DNA of 23,365 nt, from the NCBI GenBank assembly GCA_964472545.1, contig CAYYNP010000153.1, forward strand, positions 1-23,365, read 5' to 3'. The first letter of the stretch is position 1. Each line of letters opens with the position of its first letter. A program made the position numbers and the translations under genes. Of this stretch, positions 6,968 to 14,099 are shown one piece after another. Below the pieces are notes generated by a model that was not told where the DNA came from, searched no databases, and saw only the letters and a program-made list of their open reading frames with translations. The DNA is from CAYYNP01 sp964472545 (lineage in GTDB: Bacteria; Planctomycetota; Planctomycetia; Pirellulales; Thermoguttaceae).

Positions 6968-6984
6968 CCGAAGCGGAGCTTCGG
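6968..6984 (+). repeat. GGA-loop hairpin CCGAAGC/GCTTCGG
   Basis: CCGAAGC, GGA, GCTTCGG: perfect 7-bp stem. It shares stem length and GGA loop with the elements at 8635-8657 and 9635-9730 but lacks their GRCTAC flank. It abuts the family F palindrome at 6991. Confidence 0.65.
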
Positions 6985-6990
6985 GAGGGG

Positions 6991-7016
6991 CGTTCCCAAA
7001 CTGGAGTTTGGGAACG
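6991..7016 (-). repeat. Dispersed palindrome, family F, copy F2
   Basis: CGTTCCCAAACT (6991-7002), GG, AGTTTGGGAACG (7005-7016): perfect 12-bp stem, the reverse orientation of F1 (loop GG instead of CC). It ends 14 bp before the sulfatase stop. Confidence 0.9.
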
Positions 7017-7029
7017 AGATTCGCAACGA

Positions 7030-8472
7030 CTACCGACCCTTCCACTTCTCCGCGTCCGGCCGGGGCGGTTGCGGGTCGAAGAAGCGGGCGTGCTTGCCCG
7101 CGCGGTCGTAGTCGCCGATGTCGTTGCGGGCGTGGGTGGCTAGGGTGAGAAGTTTGGCGACGACCTCGGGATGGGCGGGGGCGACGTTGGTGCGTTCGGC
7201 GATGTCGTTTCGTAGGTCGAAGAGCAACGGCCGCTTGATCTCGATCACGTCGGCCGGCGCAACGTGGCTGGCCCAACGGGGAGCCCAGGGCGGCTCGGCG
7301 GGGCGGGGGAGGTGGAGCTTCCACTTGCCGGAGCGGACGGCTTGCAGGTGGGTGTGTTGGTAGTAGTAGAACGTGCGATCGGCGTCGGCCGCTTTCGGTT
7401 CGCCGTGCCAGAGGGCGGTGACGTCGCGGCCGTCGATCACGCGATCGTTGGGCACCGCGGCGCCGGCCAACTTGGCCAGCGTGGGCAGGAAGTCCATCGT
7501 GCAGGAGAGTTCCCGGCAGGTGGCGCCGGCGGGCACTTTGCCCGGGGCGCGCACGATGCACGGCACGCGCAACCCGCCTTCCCAGGTCGACGTTTTGTCG
7601 CCGCGCAGCGGCAACGCCGAGCCGCCGTGCTCCCGCTGCTTCCACCACGGGCCGTTGTCGCTGAGAAACAGGACGTAGGTCTGCCGGTCCAGCCCGAGCT
7701 TGTCGACCTGAGCGAGGATGCGGCCTACGTTGGCGTCGATCTCTTCGACCACGTCGCCGTAGAGCCCGCGCGGCGACTTGCCGCGAAACGGCTCGGAGAC
7801 GGCCAGCCGGGTGTGTGGCATGGTGTGGGGGACGTAGACGAAGAACGGGCGGTCGCGGTGCCGTGCGATGAAGTCGATCGCTTCGTCGGTGTAGCGTTTG
7901 GTCAACAGGGCCATGTCGGCCCGGCGTTCGATCACCTCCGTGTTCCTTAGCAGATTGACGAAGCCGTCGTTGCTGGTGGGCGTGCCGAAGAAGGTGTCGA
8001 AGCCTTGTTGGGTCGGCAGCAGCGTAGGGTCGTAAGCGGTTTGCGTGTGGCCGGCCAGATCCCACTTGCCAAAGCAGCCGGTGGCGTAGCCGGCCTGATG
8101 GAGGATCTCGGCGATCGTGATCTCGTCGGTGTGCAGGAACGGATGAACGGTCACCTCGTTGTTTCGCTTGGCCACGCGCAGCGGATAGCAGCCGGTCATC
8201 AGCGCGGCTCGCGAGGGGCCGCAGACGGTTTGGGCGTAGAAGTCGGTAAACCGCATGCCCTGGCGGACCATGCGGTCGATGTTTGGCGTACGGATTTTCT
8301 CTGAGCCGTAGCAGCCGAGATCGCCGTAGCCGAGGTCGTCGACGAAGACGACGATGAAATTGGGCCGATCGGCTTCGGCCGCGACGCACGTAGACGAGAA
8401 CAACAAGATCGATCCGCACAGTCGCAGTATCCAGGACCGCCGCGTCGAGCGAACGGGATTCATCGGTTTCAT
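7030..8472 (-). CDS. Secreted Cys-type sulfatase (arylsulfatase A family)
   Basis: 480-residue exported sulfatase. The start at 8472 is chosen over upstream in-frame ATGs because GAAAGG lies at 8482-8487 and the frame then opens with a signal peptide (WILRLCGSILLFSS, cleavage near CVAA). The longer version would translate the F3 palindrome. Metal ligands DD (45-46 in FVDDLGYGDLGCYG), the formylglycine site CGPSR (84-88, followed by AALMTG), GKWDLAGH (135-142) and SDNGPWW (271-277) are all present and in family order, as is WEGGLRVP. C84 must be oxidised to formylglycine by a maturase (not in the window). The family hydrolyses sulfate esters; planctomycetes use many for marine or sulfated polysaccharides, but the substrate cannot be read from sequence. 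It is divergent from the DUF1080 gene at 8811. Confidence 0.94.
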   Translation of the reverse strand: MKPMNPVRSTRRSWILRLCGSILLFSSTCVAAEADRPNFIVVFVDDLGYGDLGCYGSEKIRTPNIDRMVRQGMRFTDFYAQTVCGPSRAALMTGCYPLRVAKRNNEVTVHPFLHTDEITIAEILHQAGYATGCFGKWDLAGHTQTAYDPTLLPTQQGFDTFFGTPTSNDGFVNLLRNTEVIERRADMALLTKRYTDEAIDFIARHRDRPFFVYVPHTMPHTRLAVSEPFRGKSPRGLYGDVVEEIDANVGRILAQVDKLGLDRQTYVLFLSDNGPWWKQREHGGSALPLRGDKTSTWEGGLRVPCIVRAPGKVPAGATCRELSCTMDFLPTLAKLAGAAVPNDRVIDGRDVTALWHGEPKAADADRTFYYYQHTHLQAVRSGKWKLHLPRPAEPPWAPRWASHVAPADVIEIKRPLLFDLRNDIAERTNVAPAHPEVVAKLLTLATHARNDIGDYDRAGKHARFFDPQPPRPDAEKWKGR

Positions 8473-8558
8473 GGTTTGGGGCCTTTCGCGTGGGGGAGTT
8501 GGCGTCGACGGCAGAGGGCGCCGGGAGACGGCACTTCGATTGTAGTGGAATCTCACCT

Positions 8559-8583
8559 CGTTCCCAAACTCCAGTTTGGGAAC
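8559..8583 (+). repeat. Dispersed palindrome, family F, copy F3
   Basis: GTTCCCAAACT (8560-8570), CC, AGTTTGGGAAC (8573-8583): 11-bp perfect stem, same orientation as F1. Confidence 0.9.
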
Positions 8584-8592
8584 CAGTGGCGA

Positions 8593-8692
8593 AGGGCCTG
8601 TCCGGAAACAACTTCGCAGTTTTTCGGACGAATCATCACACGGAGTGTGATGGCTACCATGAAGCGGACGAAGTTGTTTCCGGACAAGCCCT
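8593..8692. repeat. MITE-like element with 24-bp inverted ends
   Basis: Left arm 8593-8616 (AGGGCCTGTCCGGAAACA...) and right arm 8669-8692 are inverted complements at 23 of 24 positions, with 52 bp between. The single mismatch would be a G-U pair in RNA. AGTGG occurs just outside both ends (8585-8589 and 8694-8698), a possible but unproven target duplication. There is no coding capacity. The interior contains the hairpin at 8635-8657 and a small TTCG-GA-CGAA hairpin (8623-8632). Confidence 0.6.
8635..8657 (-). repeat. GTAG-foot hairpin element E3
   Basis: ATCACAC, GGA, GTGTGAT followed by GGCTAC. On the minus strand this is GTAGCC, then a 7-bp stem with TCC loop. It aligns with E1 and E2 (9635-9730), but stem bases differ in a compensated way (CACAC/GTGTG here, CTCGC/GCGAG there). 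Confidence 0.7.
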
Positions 8693-8732
8693 AAGTGGAT
8701 AGTCGCCAGACTTTGGCCGAAGCCAACGGTTG

Positions 8733-8762
8733 TTTGCGATCGCCGGCGGGCGCCACTATACT
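8733..8762 (+). promoter_or_regulatory. Candidate promoter of the DUF1080 gene
   Basis: TTTGCG (8733-8738) and TATACT (8757-8762) are separated by 18 bp. The -10 is good and the -35 weak. The transcript would start about 40 nt before the start codon. Confidence 0.35.
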
Positions 8763-8810
8763 CGGGGAAAGTCGAGACCGCTCTCGCCCCCAACGAAAGG
8801 AACCGAAACG

Positions 8811-9635
8811 ATGAACCGCATCCGCGTCACCCTTCCCGTCGTGTTGCTCGCCGTTGCCGTGTTGTTGGCCGCCGTGCCACATCCGGCTTCCGCCGCCGAT
8901 CTGATCGAACGCGAGACGCCCACCGGCGTGGTCGTGGGCTACAAACATACGCCGAAGCTGCCGGCCACTGGTGGAAAGTACCACGTACACGACCCGGACC
9001 GCCCGATTCCGCCAGCCGTTACCCCGGGCAAGGACGCCGGATTTGCCGCGGCGCCGTCCGACGCGACCGTGCTCTTCGACGGCAAAGACACCTCGCAGTG
9101 GCAACCCAACACGTGGAAACTGGCCGACGGCGCGATCGAGGCGGGCGGCGGCTCGCTGATCACCAAAGAGGCCTTCGGCGACTGCCAGCTTCACGTCGAG
9201 TGGATGGCCCCCACCACGCGGCCGGCGCACATGATGAGCCGCGGCAACAGCGGCGTGATTTTGATGGGCAAGTACGAGATCCAGATCTTCGACTCCCACG
9301 GCAGCCACGCCGAGCAGATCTACGCGGACGGCCAGGCCGCCTCGATCTATGGCCAGACCCCGCCGCTGGTCAACGCCTGCCGCGCGCCCGGCGAGTGGCA
9401 GTCGTTCGATATCGTCTTTACGGCCCCGGTCTTCGAGGGCGATAAGGTCGTCCGCAAGGCCACGGTCACTCTGGTACACAACGGCGTGATCGTCCACAAC
9501 CGCCAGGCGATCGAAGGCCCGATGGCCCACGCCACGATCGTGCCTTATCGTCCTCACGCGGCCAAACTGCCGTTGACGCTGCAAGGGCACGGCAGTCCGG
9601 TGCGATTTCGGAATATGTGGATTCGGGCGTTATAG
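8811..9635 (+). CDS. Secreted DUF1080 (3-keto-disaccharide hydrolase-like) protein
   Basis: 274-residue exported protein. ATG 8811 is preferred over the in-frame ATG at 8730 because GAAAGGA lies at 8795-8801 and it gives a clean signal peptide (residues 1-28, ending HPASA). After a linker of about 55 residues, VLFDGKDTSQWQ (87-98) starts the DUF1080 domain, which runs to the C-terminus. Strands such as GDCQLHVEW, RGNSGVILMGKYEIQIFDS, GEWQSFDIVF and HNGVIVHNRQ are diagnostic. The fold is a concanavalin-like beta-sandwich. Pfam links the family to 3-keto-disaccharide hydrolysis, but most planctomycete copies are uncharacterised, so activity is uncertain. It is convergent with another secreted beta-sandwich protein (10352-9732). 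Its TAG stop runs directly into a GTAG-headed hairpin. Confidence 0.92.
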   Translation: MNRIRVTLPVVLLAVAVLLAAVPHPASAADLIERETPTGVVVGYKHTPKLPATGGKYHVHDPDRPIPPAVTPGKDAGFAAAPSDATVLFDGKDTSQWQPNTWKLADGAIEAGGGSLITKEAFGDCQLHVEWMAPTTRPAHMMSRGNSGVILMGKYEIQIFDSHGSHAEQIYADGQAASIYGQTPPLVNACRAPGEWQSFDIVFTAPVFEGDKVVRKATVTLVHNGVIVHNRQAIEGPMAHATIVPYRPHAAKLPLTLQGHGSPVRFRNMWIRAL

Positions 9636-9730
9636 TAGTCGTCTCGCTCCGCGAGACGGACCAACCCGCGGTGGGTGAACGCTCGGAATGTGATAGTTGA
9701 ATGTGACATCTCGCGGAGCGAGATGACTAC
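9635..9730. repeat. Inverted pair of GTAG-foot hairpins (E1, E2) between convergent genes
   Basis: E1: GTAGTC (9635-9640), then GTCTCGC, TCC, GCGAGAC (9641-9657). E2: ATCTCGC, GGA, GCGAGAT (9708-9724), then GACTAC (9725-9730), i.e. GTAGTC plus hairpin on the minus strand. The pair fills nearly all of the 96 bp between the convergent stops. E1 starts on the last base of the left stop codon; E2 ends one base before the right stop codon (9732-9734). The two elements can also pair with each other over more than 20 bp. They may act as a two-way transcription barrier; there is no T-run. Confidence 0.8.
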
Positions 9731-9731
9731 A

Positions 9732-10352
9732 TTACTCACCCAACTTCACGATCCGAAAATCATCAAACCGAATCCAGTGCTCCGCGTCGGGTGGGCCGTT
9801 GTAGCATTGGATGCTGACGCGGTCTTCGCCCGGGGCGGGCAGGCCGCCTTCGGCGGCAACTTGGAACTCGTCTTCACCGTCGGGGCGGAATTGGGCGCTG
9901 AAGCTGTTGGCGGTGACGACCAGCCGCAGGCGCACGGCGTTGGTGGGCATCGCCTTGCGGCCGGGGATGATGTAGATCTTGCCGTCGATCAGCTCCTTGA
10001 CCAGCTTGAAGACCGGCCGGTCGCCGACGTACCAGGTGATGCCGGCCTGTTCGTATTGCCGCGTGGGGAACGTGTGGTTCGAGACGGTCACTTCGATGGC
10101 GTATTTGCCTTCGCCGCGCTTGGGGGCTTCGCGCAACAGGGCGTTCTTGACCGTGGGGGCCACGCCCGGCTCGACGCGGATCTCCAGGGCGTCGTCCTTA
10201 ATACGCCAGGCATCGGGATTCTCGCGGAGCCAGGTCCAGCCGGGGCCCAGCTTGCCGTTGAATCCGTCCTCGAAGATCACCTCCGGCTCGGCGGCCGTGA
10301 GGCACGTGCAACAGAACAACCAAGCGATCGCAAGCAACAACGCGCGTTTCAT
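9732..10352 (-). CDS. Secreted concanavalin-like (DUF1349-type) protein
   Basis: 206-residue exported protein with a short signal peptide (MKRALLLAIAWLFCC..., cleavage near LTA-AEP). The body begins IFEDGFNGKLGPGWTWLRENPDAWRI and ends HWIRFDDFRIVKLGE, the opening and closing strands of one concanavalin/LamG-type sandwich. AGITWYVGDRPVFKLVKELIDGKIYI and RLRLVVTANSFSAQFR resemble the DUF1349 / GH43 C-terminal domain group. That assignment is by pattern and moderately sure. No catalytic residues can be named; carbohydrate binding is the likely role. Start ATG 10352 has a strong site, GAGGAGG at 10360-10366 (7 nt spacing). It is convergent with the DUF1080 gene and runs in the same direction as the kinase-murQ pair, but the 117-bp gap makes co-transcription uncertain. 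Confidence 0.8.
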   Translation of the reverse strand: MKRALLLAIAWLFCCTCLTAAEPEVIFEDGFNGKLGPGWTWLRENPDAWRIKDDALEIRVEPGVAPTVKNALLREAPKRGEGKYAIEVTVSNHTFPTRQYEQAGITWYVGDRPVFKLVKELIDGKIYIIPGRKAMPTNAVRLRLVVTANSFSAQFRPDGEDEFQVAAEGGLPAPGEDRVSIQCYNGPPDAEHWIRFDDFRIVKLGE

Positions 10353-10442
10353 GGGAAGTCCTCCTCGCTAGGGATTCGTGTTCTCGATTCGCCGCCCCGC
10401 CACACTAGGATGGCACATCCGAACAGCGCGTGCAAGCTTTCT

Positions 10443-10470
10443 ACGGAAACGGCCTCCCCGTCCGGCCTTT
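10443..10470 (-). terminator. Weak hairpin directly after the kinase stop
   Basis: On the minus strand, right after TGA (10472-10470), GGCC-N9-GGCC is flanked by AAA and GTTT. The stem is short and there is no clear T-run, so terminator function is doubtful. Confidence 0.2.
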
Positions 10471-11420
10471 CAGAGCCGCCCGGCCAGCCGCACGGCCCCC
10501 AAGACCGGATCGGAGACGAGGATGGTCGGCTCGGGCAGTAGCCCTCGTGAGGCCAGGTTCACTTGCAGCCGCCGACGGAGGTCCTCACTGGCCAGCAGCA
10601 GCCCACCGGAGAGGGCCAGGGGGAACGGCTTCTCGACGAAACCGAGCTTGCCGGCCACCGCGGCGACCATCGTGGCCAACTCGTCGGCCGCCCGATCGAG
10701 GATCGCCCCGGCGACGGCGTCGCCTTGCTCTGCACAGCAGGTTACCACTTCAGCCAGCGCCGCGACGGCCGATCGGTCGTCGGCCAAACGATGCACGGCC
10801 GAGACCAGGTCCTCCGCCCGTTCGAGTTTCAGCCGCTCCAGCAGCGCGGCCGACAGCGCCGTCTGTGGTCCCCGTCCGTCGGCCGCTTGGGCCGCGGCGC
10901 GAAGCGCGGCCAGCGCGGTGGCGTAGCCGCTGCCTTCGTCGCCGAAGAGATACCCCCATCCGCCGGCCCGGGCAGAGTGCCCTTCACTTGAGCGTCCGTC
11001 GCATAAGCACCCATAGGCCAGCGAACCAGTGCCGGCGATCAATGCCACGCCCCAACCCTCCGGCGAACCGGCGGCCAGGACCGGCAGCGCGTCGTGGACC
11101 ACGCGGACGCGCCGGGCCAGCGCACGGTGCTCGGCCCATTGCTCGATCGCGCGTTGCTGCTCGGCTCGCCCCGACCCGGCCACCGCCAGCACGGCTGCGT
11201 CGACCGTCCCAGGCTCTAGCTCGGCGTCGTCAAAAGCCTCGTCGATAGCACGTCCGAGATTCTCAAACGCCACGGGCGGCTCGACCGCCTGTGGGTTGGA
11301 CGGTCCGGCCGTGCCGCGTCCGAGAACGACCGGCTCGTCTGACTCGCGGCACGCCGCCAACCACGCCACGGTCTTCGTGCCGCCGCCGTCGATTCCCAGG
11401 ATTAGGCGTTTACTTCGCAT
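10470..11420 (-). CDS. BadF/BadG-type amino-sugar kinase (GlcNAc/MurNAc kinase)
   Basis: 316-residue cytosolic kinase of the ASKHA fold. DGGGTKT (11-17) is the first phosphate loop, VVHDA with D110 the likely catalytic Asp, AGTGS (129-133) the second phosphate loop, and GGWGYLFGDEGSGY (153-166) the signature of the N-acetylglucosamine kinase / BadF-BadG-BcrA group. Its start codon overlaps the last 11 nt of murQ, so the two are translationally coupled. In known bacteria a BadF-type kinase beside MurQ (MurK) phosphorylates MurNAc and GlcNAc at O6, giving the MurQ substrate. That role is inferred here from position. It could instead be a GlcNAc-only kinase. The protein is Ala-rich with an ordinary family length. 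Confidence 0.87.
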   Translation of the reverse strand: MRSKRLILGIDGGGTKTVAWLAACRESDEPVVLGRGTAGPSNPQAVEPPVAFENLGRAIDEAFDDAELEPGTVDAAVLAVAGSGRAEQQRAIEQWAEHRALARRVRVVHDALPVLAAGSPEGWGVALIAGTGSLAYGCLCDGRSSEGHSARAGGWGYLFGDEGSGYATALAALRAAAQAADGRGPQTALSAALLERLKLERAEDLVSAVHRLADDRSAVAALAEVVTCCAEQGDAVAGAILDRAADELATMVAAVAGKLGFVEKPFPLALSGGLLLASEDLRRRLQVNLASRGLLPEPTILVSDPVLGAVRLAGRL

Positions 11421-12309
11421 GATCCTCGAGCACTTGCCGCAATCGGCCGTCGGCTTGCCCCAACAGGCGGCGTGCCTCGGCCGGCGTAACGCCGCGCAGA
11501 TGGGCCGCCACCGCCGTCTTCAACTCGCCGTCGCAGTCGGCCAGGAGTTTTTCGGCCTCATCGGAGGAAAGATCGGTCAACGCCATCACGATCCGCCGTG
11601 CCCGATCGACCAGTTTGGTGTTGGTCGCCCTCAGATCGACCATCAGGTTGCCGTACGTTTTGCCGAGCAAGACCATGGCCCCGGTGGTCAACGTGTTCAA
11701 CACCATCTTGGTCGCGGTGCCGGCCTTCATCCGCGTCGAACCGCTGATCACTTCCGGCCCGACGACCGGCACGATCATCAACTCGGCGGCGTCTTCCAGC
11801 GCGCTGTCGCGGTTGCAGGTCAGCCCGACGGTGAACGCCCCCAGTTGCCGGGCATACTGCAAGCCGCCGAGCACGTACGGCGTACGGCCGCTGGTGGCGA
11901 TGCCCACCAGCACGTCGCGCTCGCAGAAGCCGATCGCCTCGAGATCGGCGACGGCCAACGCAGGATTGTCTTCGGCCCCTTCGACCGCCCGGGTCATCGC
12001 CGGCGGGCCGCCGGCGATCAGCCCCACGACCTGCTCCGGCGGCGTGTCGAACGTGGGCGGGCACTCGGCCGCATCGAGCAGGCCCAGCCGCCCGGACGTG
12101 CCGGCGCCAATGTAGACCAACCGCCCGCCGCCGCGCAGCCGCCCGGCAATCACCTCGACCGCCCGGGCGATCGCCGCCGACTCGCGCCCCACCGCTTCGG
12201 CCACCCGGGCGTCTTCGGTATTGATCAGCCGCACTATCTCGGCCGCCGACAGGCCATCGATCGCCTCGGAGGCCGGGTTGCGCCCTTCGGTGGTCAGATC
12301 GTCTACCAT
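11410..12309 (-). CDS. murQ: N-acetylmuramic acid 6-phosphate etherase MurQ
   Basis: 299-residue SIS-fold enzyme that splits the lactyl ether of MurNAc-6-phosphate to GlcNAc-6-phosphate and D-lactate in cell-wall recycling. All signatures are present: TTEGRNPAS (6-14), GAGTSGRLGLLDAAECPPTF (68-87) with E82 matching the catalytic Glu83 of the E. coli enzyme, GAED with E113 matching its Glu114, then GIATSGRTPYV, STRMKAGTATKMVLNTLTT and NLMVDLRATNTKL. The C-terminal helical tail (AHLRGVTPAEARRLLGQADGRL) is also typical. Start ATG 12309 gives the normal length, but no good ribosome binding site was found upstream, where an inverted purine-rich repeat lies. It is transcribed with the kinase and divergently from a sodium:solute symporter. 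Confidence 0.95.
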   Translation of the reverse strand: MVDDLTTEGRNPASEAIDGLSAAEIVRLINTEDARVAEAVGRESAAIARAVEVIAGRLRGGGRLVYIGAGTSGRLGLLDAAECPPTFDTPPEQVVGLIAGGPPAMTRAVEGAEDNPALAVADLEAIGFCERDVLVGIATSGRTPYVLGGLQYARQLGAFTVGLTCNRDSALEDAAELMIVPVVGPEVISGSTRMKAGTATKMVLNTLTTGAMVLLGKTYGNLMVDLRATNTKLVDRARRIVMALTDLSSDEAEKLLADCDGELKTAVAAHLRGVTPAEARRLLGQADGRLRQVLEDHAK

Positions 12310-12353
12310 GGTGCTTGTGGTTGAGGCCAGCAGAGATCAGAATGGCGGGGGGG

Positions 12354-12443
12354 AGAAAGGATGAAGGCGGAAGGATGAAGGATGAACGGCGGCCGCATGT
12401 CCCCCCCGCTTTCATCCTTCATCCCTCCTCCTTCATCCTTCCC
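12354..12443. repeat. Inverted GGATGAAGG repeat between murQ and the symporter
   Basis: The purine-rich arm 12354-12386 (several copies of GGATGAA) and pyrimidine-rich arm 12411-12443 are inverted complements at about 29 of 33 positions, around a GC-rich centre (GGCGGCCGC). Each arm also contains direct repeats. Related purine-rich repeats occur at 21660-21701. It sits in the divergent promoter region of murQ and the symporter. Confidence 0.8.
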
Positions 12444-12498
12444 TATTGTATCGCACCGCCATCGCCACCGTTAGCCCTGCCAGCAACGCACCCCGCCC

Positions 12499-14004
12499 GT
12501 GAACGCAACGATCGGTAGTATCGACGTCGCCGTGCTGATCGCCTACCTGGCAGCCGTCGTGCTGCTGGGGCTTTGGGTGGGACGGCGGCAGCGTAATCTG
12601 GCCGGATATCTGCTAGGCGGCCGCAACTTGGCCTGGTGGATGGTGCTGCTGTCGATCGTGGCCACCGAAACCAGCACGGTCACGTTCCTCAGCGTGCCCG
12701 GCAAGGCGTTCGACGCCGACAGTGGCAACCTCTGCTTCCTGCAACTGGCGCTGGGCTTCATCCTCGGCCGGATGGTTGTGATCTTCCTCTTTCTGCCGCA
12801 TTACTTCCGCGGCAAGCTGTTCACGGCCTACGAAGTCCTCGATCACCGCTTTGGCGGGGCCACGAAACAGACCGCCTCGGCACTGTTTCTGGTGACGCGA
12901 AACCTGGCCGACGGGCTGCGCCTTTACCTGACGGCCATCGTCCTGCACCACGCGGCGGGGCTCGATCTGACGTTGTCGATCGCCGCGATCGGCGTGTTGA
13001 CGATCCTCTACACGTTCGTCGGCGGGATGAAATCGGTGGCGGTGAACGACTGCATTCAATTCGTCGTCTACATGGCAGGAGCGGTGCTGGCGGCCGTCAT
13101 CCTGCTGGACAAGCTGCCCGGCGGATGGGCCGGTTTGATGGAGTTCGCTACCGAGCGCGACAAGCTGCGCGTGTTCGATTTCCGTCTCGACCCGACGCAA
13201 CCGCTCACGTTTGCCGCCGGCTTGATCGGCGGCGCGTTTCTCTCGCTGGCCACCCACGGCACCGATCAACTGATGGTGCAACGCTACCTGGCCGCCGGCA
13301 GCCGCAAAAAGGCCTCCGCCGCGTTGGGCCTCAGCGGGCTGATCGTCTGCGTCCAGTTCGCGCTGTTTCTGGCGATCGGCGTCGGCCTGGCCTGCTACTA
13401 TCATCACTTTCCGGCCGAGCAGACGTTCGAGAAGAACGACGAGGCCTTCGCCACCTTCATCATCCACGGCGGGCTGCCCGTCGGTGCCGTGGGGCTGATC
13501 TTGGCGGCCGTCTTCTCCGCGGCGATGTCGACGCTTTCCAGCTCGTTGAACTCCTCGGCCGCCGCCGCGCTGAACGACCTCTATCTGCCACGATGCCGAG
13601 AGAAACCTCCGGACGAAAGCCTACTGCGGATCGGCCGGCGGTTCACCGTACTGTTCGGCTTGGTCCAAATCGGCGTGGCGATCATCGGCCTTTACGTGGC
13701 CCAAAGCGTCGTCGACAGCGTGCTCTCGATCGCCGGCTTCACGGCGGGCGTGATCTTGGGCGTGTTCTTCCTGGGCACGTTGACCAAGCACGTCTCACAG
13801 CGCGGTGCCCTGGCCGGATTGGTCGGTGGGCTGGCGGTGATGACTATTGTCGCCTTCGCCACACCGCTCGCCTGGCCCTGGTACGCGGTGGTCGGGTCGG
13901 CGGCCACGTTTGCCATCGGCCTGATCGGCGAGCGGTTGCTGGGTGCTACCCACGGCGAGTCGCCCCACCGCGCGGCAGACGCAGCGGCCGAGAAACGCCC
14001 GTAA
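12499..14004 (+). CDS. Sodium:solute symporter (SSS family), candidate amino-sugar importer
   Basis: 501-residue integral membrane protein with about 13 hydrophobic helices and SSS-family hallmarks: YLLGGRNLAWWMVLLSIVATETSTVTFLSVPG (about 33-64), the helix-4 region RNLADGLRLYLTAIVL, and FSAAMSTLSSSLNSSAAAALNDLY (about 341-364), which carries the conserved Ser-rich region. It imports a solute with Na+. The start is GTG 12499; no strong ribosome binding site is visible. It is divergent from murQ and the amino-sugar kinase, so MurNAc, anhydro-MurNAc or GlcNAc are the obvious candidate substrates. This is inference: SSS proteins carry many sugars and acids. The last 20 residues (GESPHRAADAAAEKRP) are a soluble tail. 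Confidence 0.9.
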   Translation: MNATIGSIDVAVLIAYLAAVVLLGLWVGRRQRNLAGYLLGGRNLAWWMVLLSIVATETSTVTFLSVPGKAFDADSGNLCFLQLALGFILGRMVVIFLFLPHYFRGKLFTAYEVLDHRFGGATKQTASALFLVTRNLADGLRLYLTAIVLHHAAGLDLTLSIAAIGVLTILYTFVGGMKSVAVNDCIQFVVYMAGAVLAAVILLDKLPGGWAGLMEFATERDKLRVFDFRLDPTQPLTFAAGLIGGAFLSLATHGTDQLMVQRYLAAGSRKKASAALGLSGLIVCVQFALFLAIGVGLACYYHHFPAEQTFEKNDEAFATFIIHGGLPVGAVGLILAAVFSAAMSTLSSSLNSSAAAALNDLYLPRCREKPPDESLLRIGRRFTVLFGLVQIGVAIIGLYVAQSVVDSVLSIAGFTAGVILGVFFLGTLTKHVSQRGALAGLVGGLAVMTIVAFATPLAWPWYAVVGSAATFAIGLIGERLLGATHGESPHRAADAAAEKRP

Positions 14005-14099
14005 CGACTTGAATTCACCCCCCAGAGTAGCCATAATGGAAGGGAGGGGAGGTGGATCGCGGGCGGCAACTTCCACGGGCACGATGAGGACGGCGGCGG

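Larger units (their letters stand above)
6626..7029. other. Non-coding stretch between PEP-CTERM and sulfatase genes
   Basis: No supported gene. The right half holds three hairpin elements (6893-6937, 6968-6984, 6991-7016), listed separately. The left half (6626-6890) shows no structure I could name. Frames that cross it are short or are read through from the sulfatase region. Confidence 0.55.
8473..8810. other. Divergent intergenic region dominated by hairpins
   Basis: 338 bp between divergent sulfatase and DUF1080 genes. It holds the F3 palindrome (8559-8583), a roughly 100-bp element with 24-bp inverted ends (8593-8692) enclosing a GTAG-type hairpin (8635-8657), and a candidate promoter for the right-hand gene (8733-8762). 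Very little sequence is left outside these elements and the sulfatase leader. Confidence 0.7.

Noticed and set aside
6701..8611. Long open frame on the minus strand (636 codons), longer than the sulfatase it overlaps
   Set aside because: It is Arg/Pro/His-rich with no domain, starts inside the F3 palindrome and is a shifted frame of the sulfatase, whose catalytic motifs are intact.
8473..8793. N-terminal extension of the sulfatase
   Set aside because: It would translate the MITE-like element and the F3 palindrome (giving the artefact VPKLEFGNE) and bury the signal peptide.
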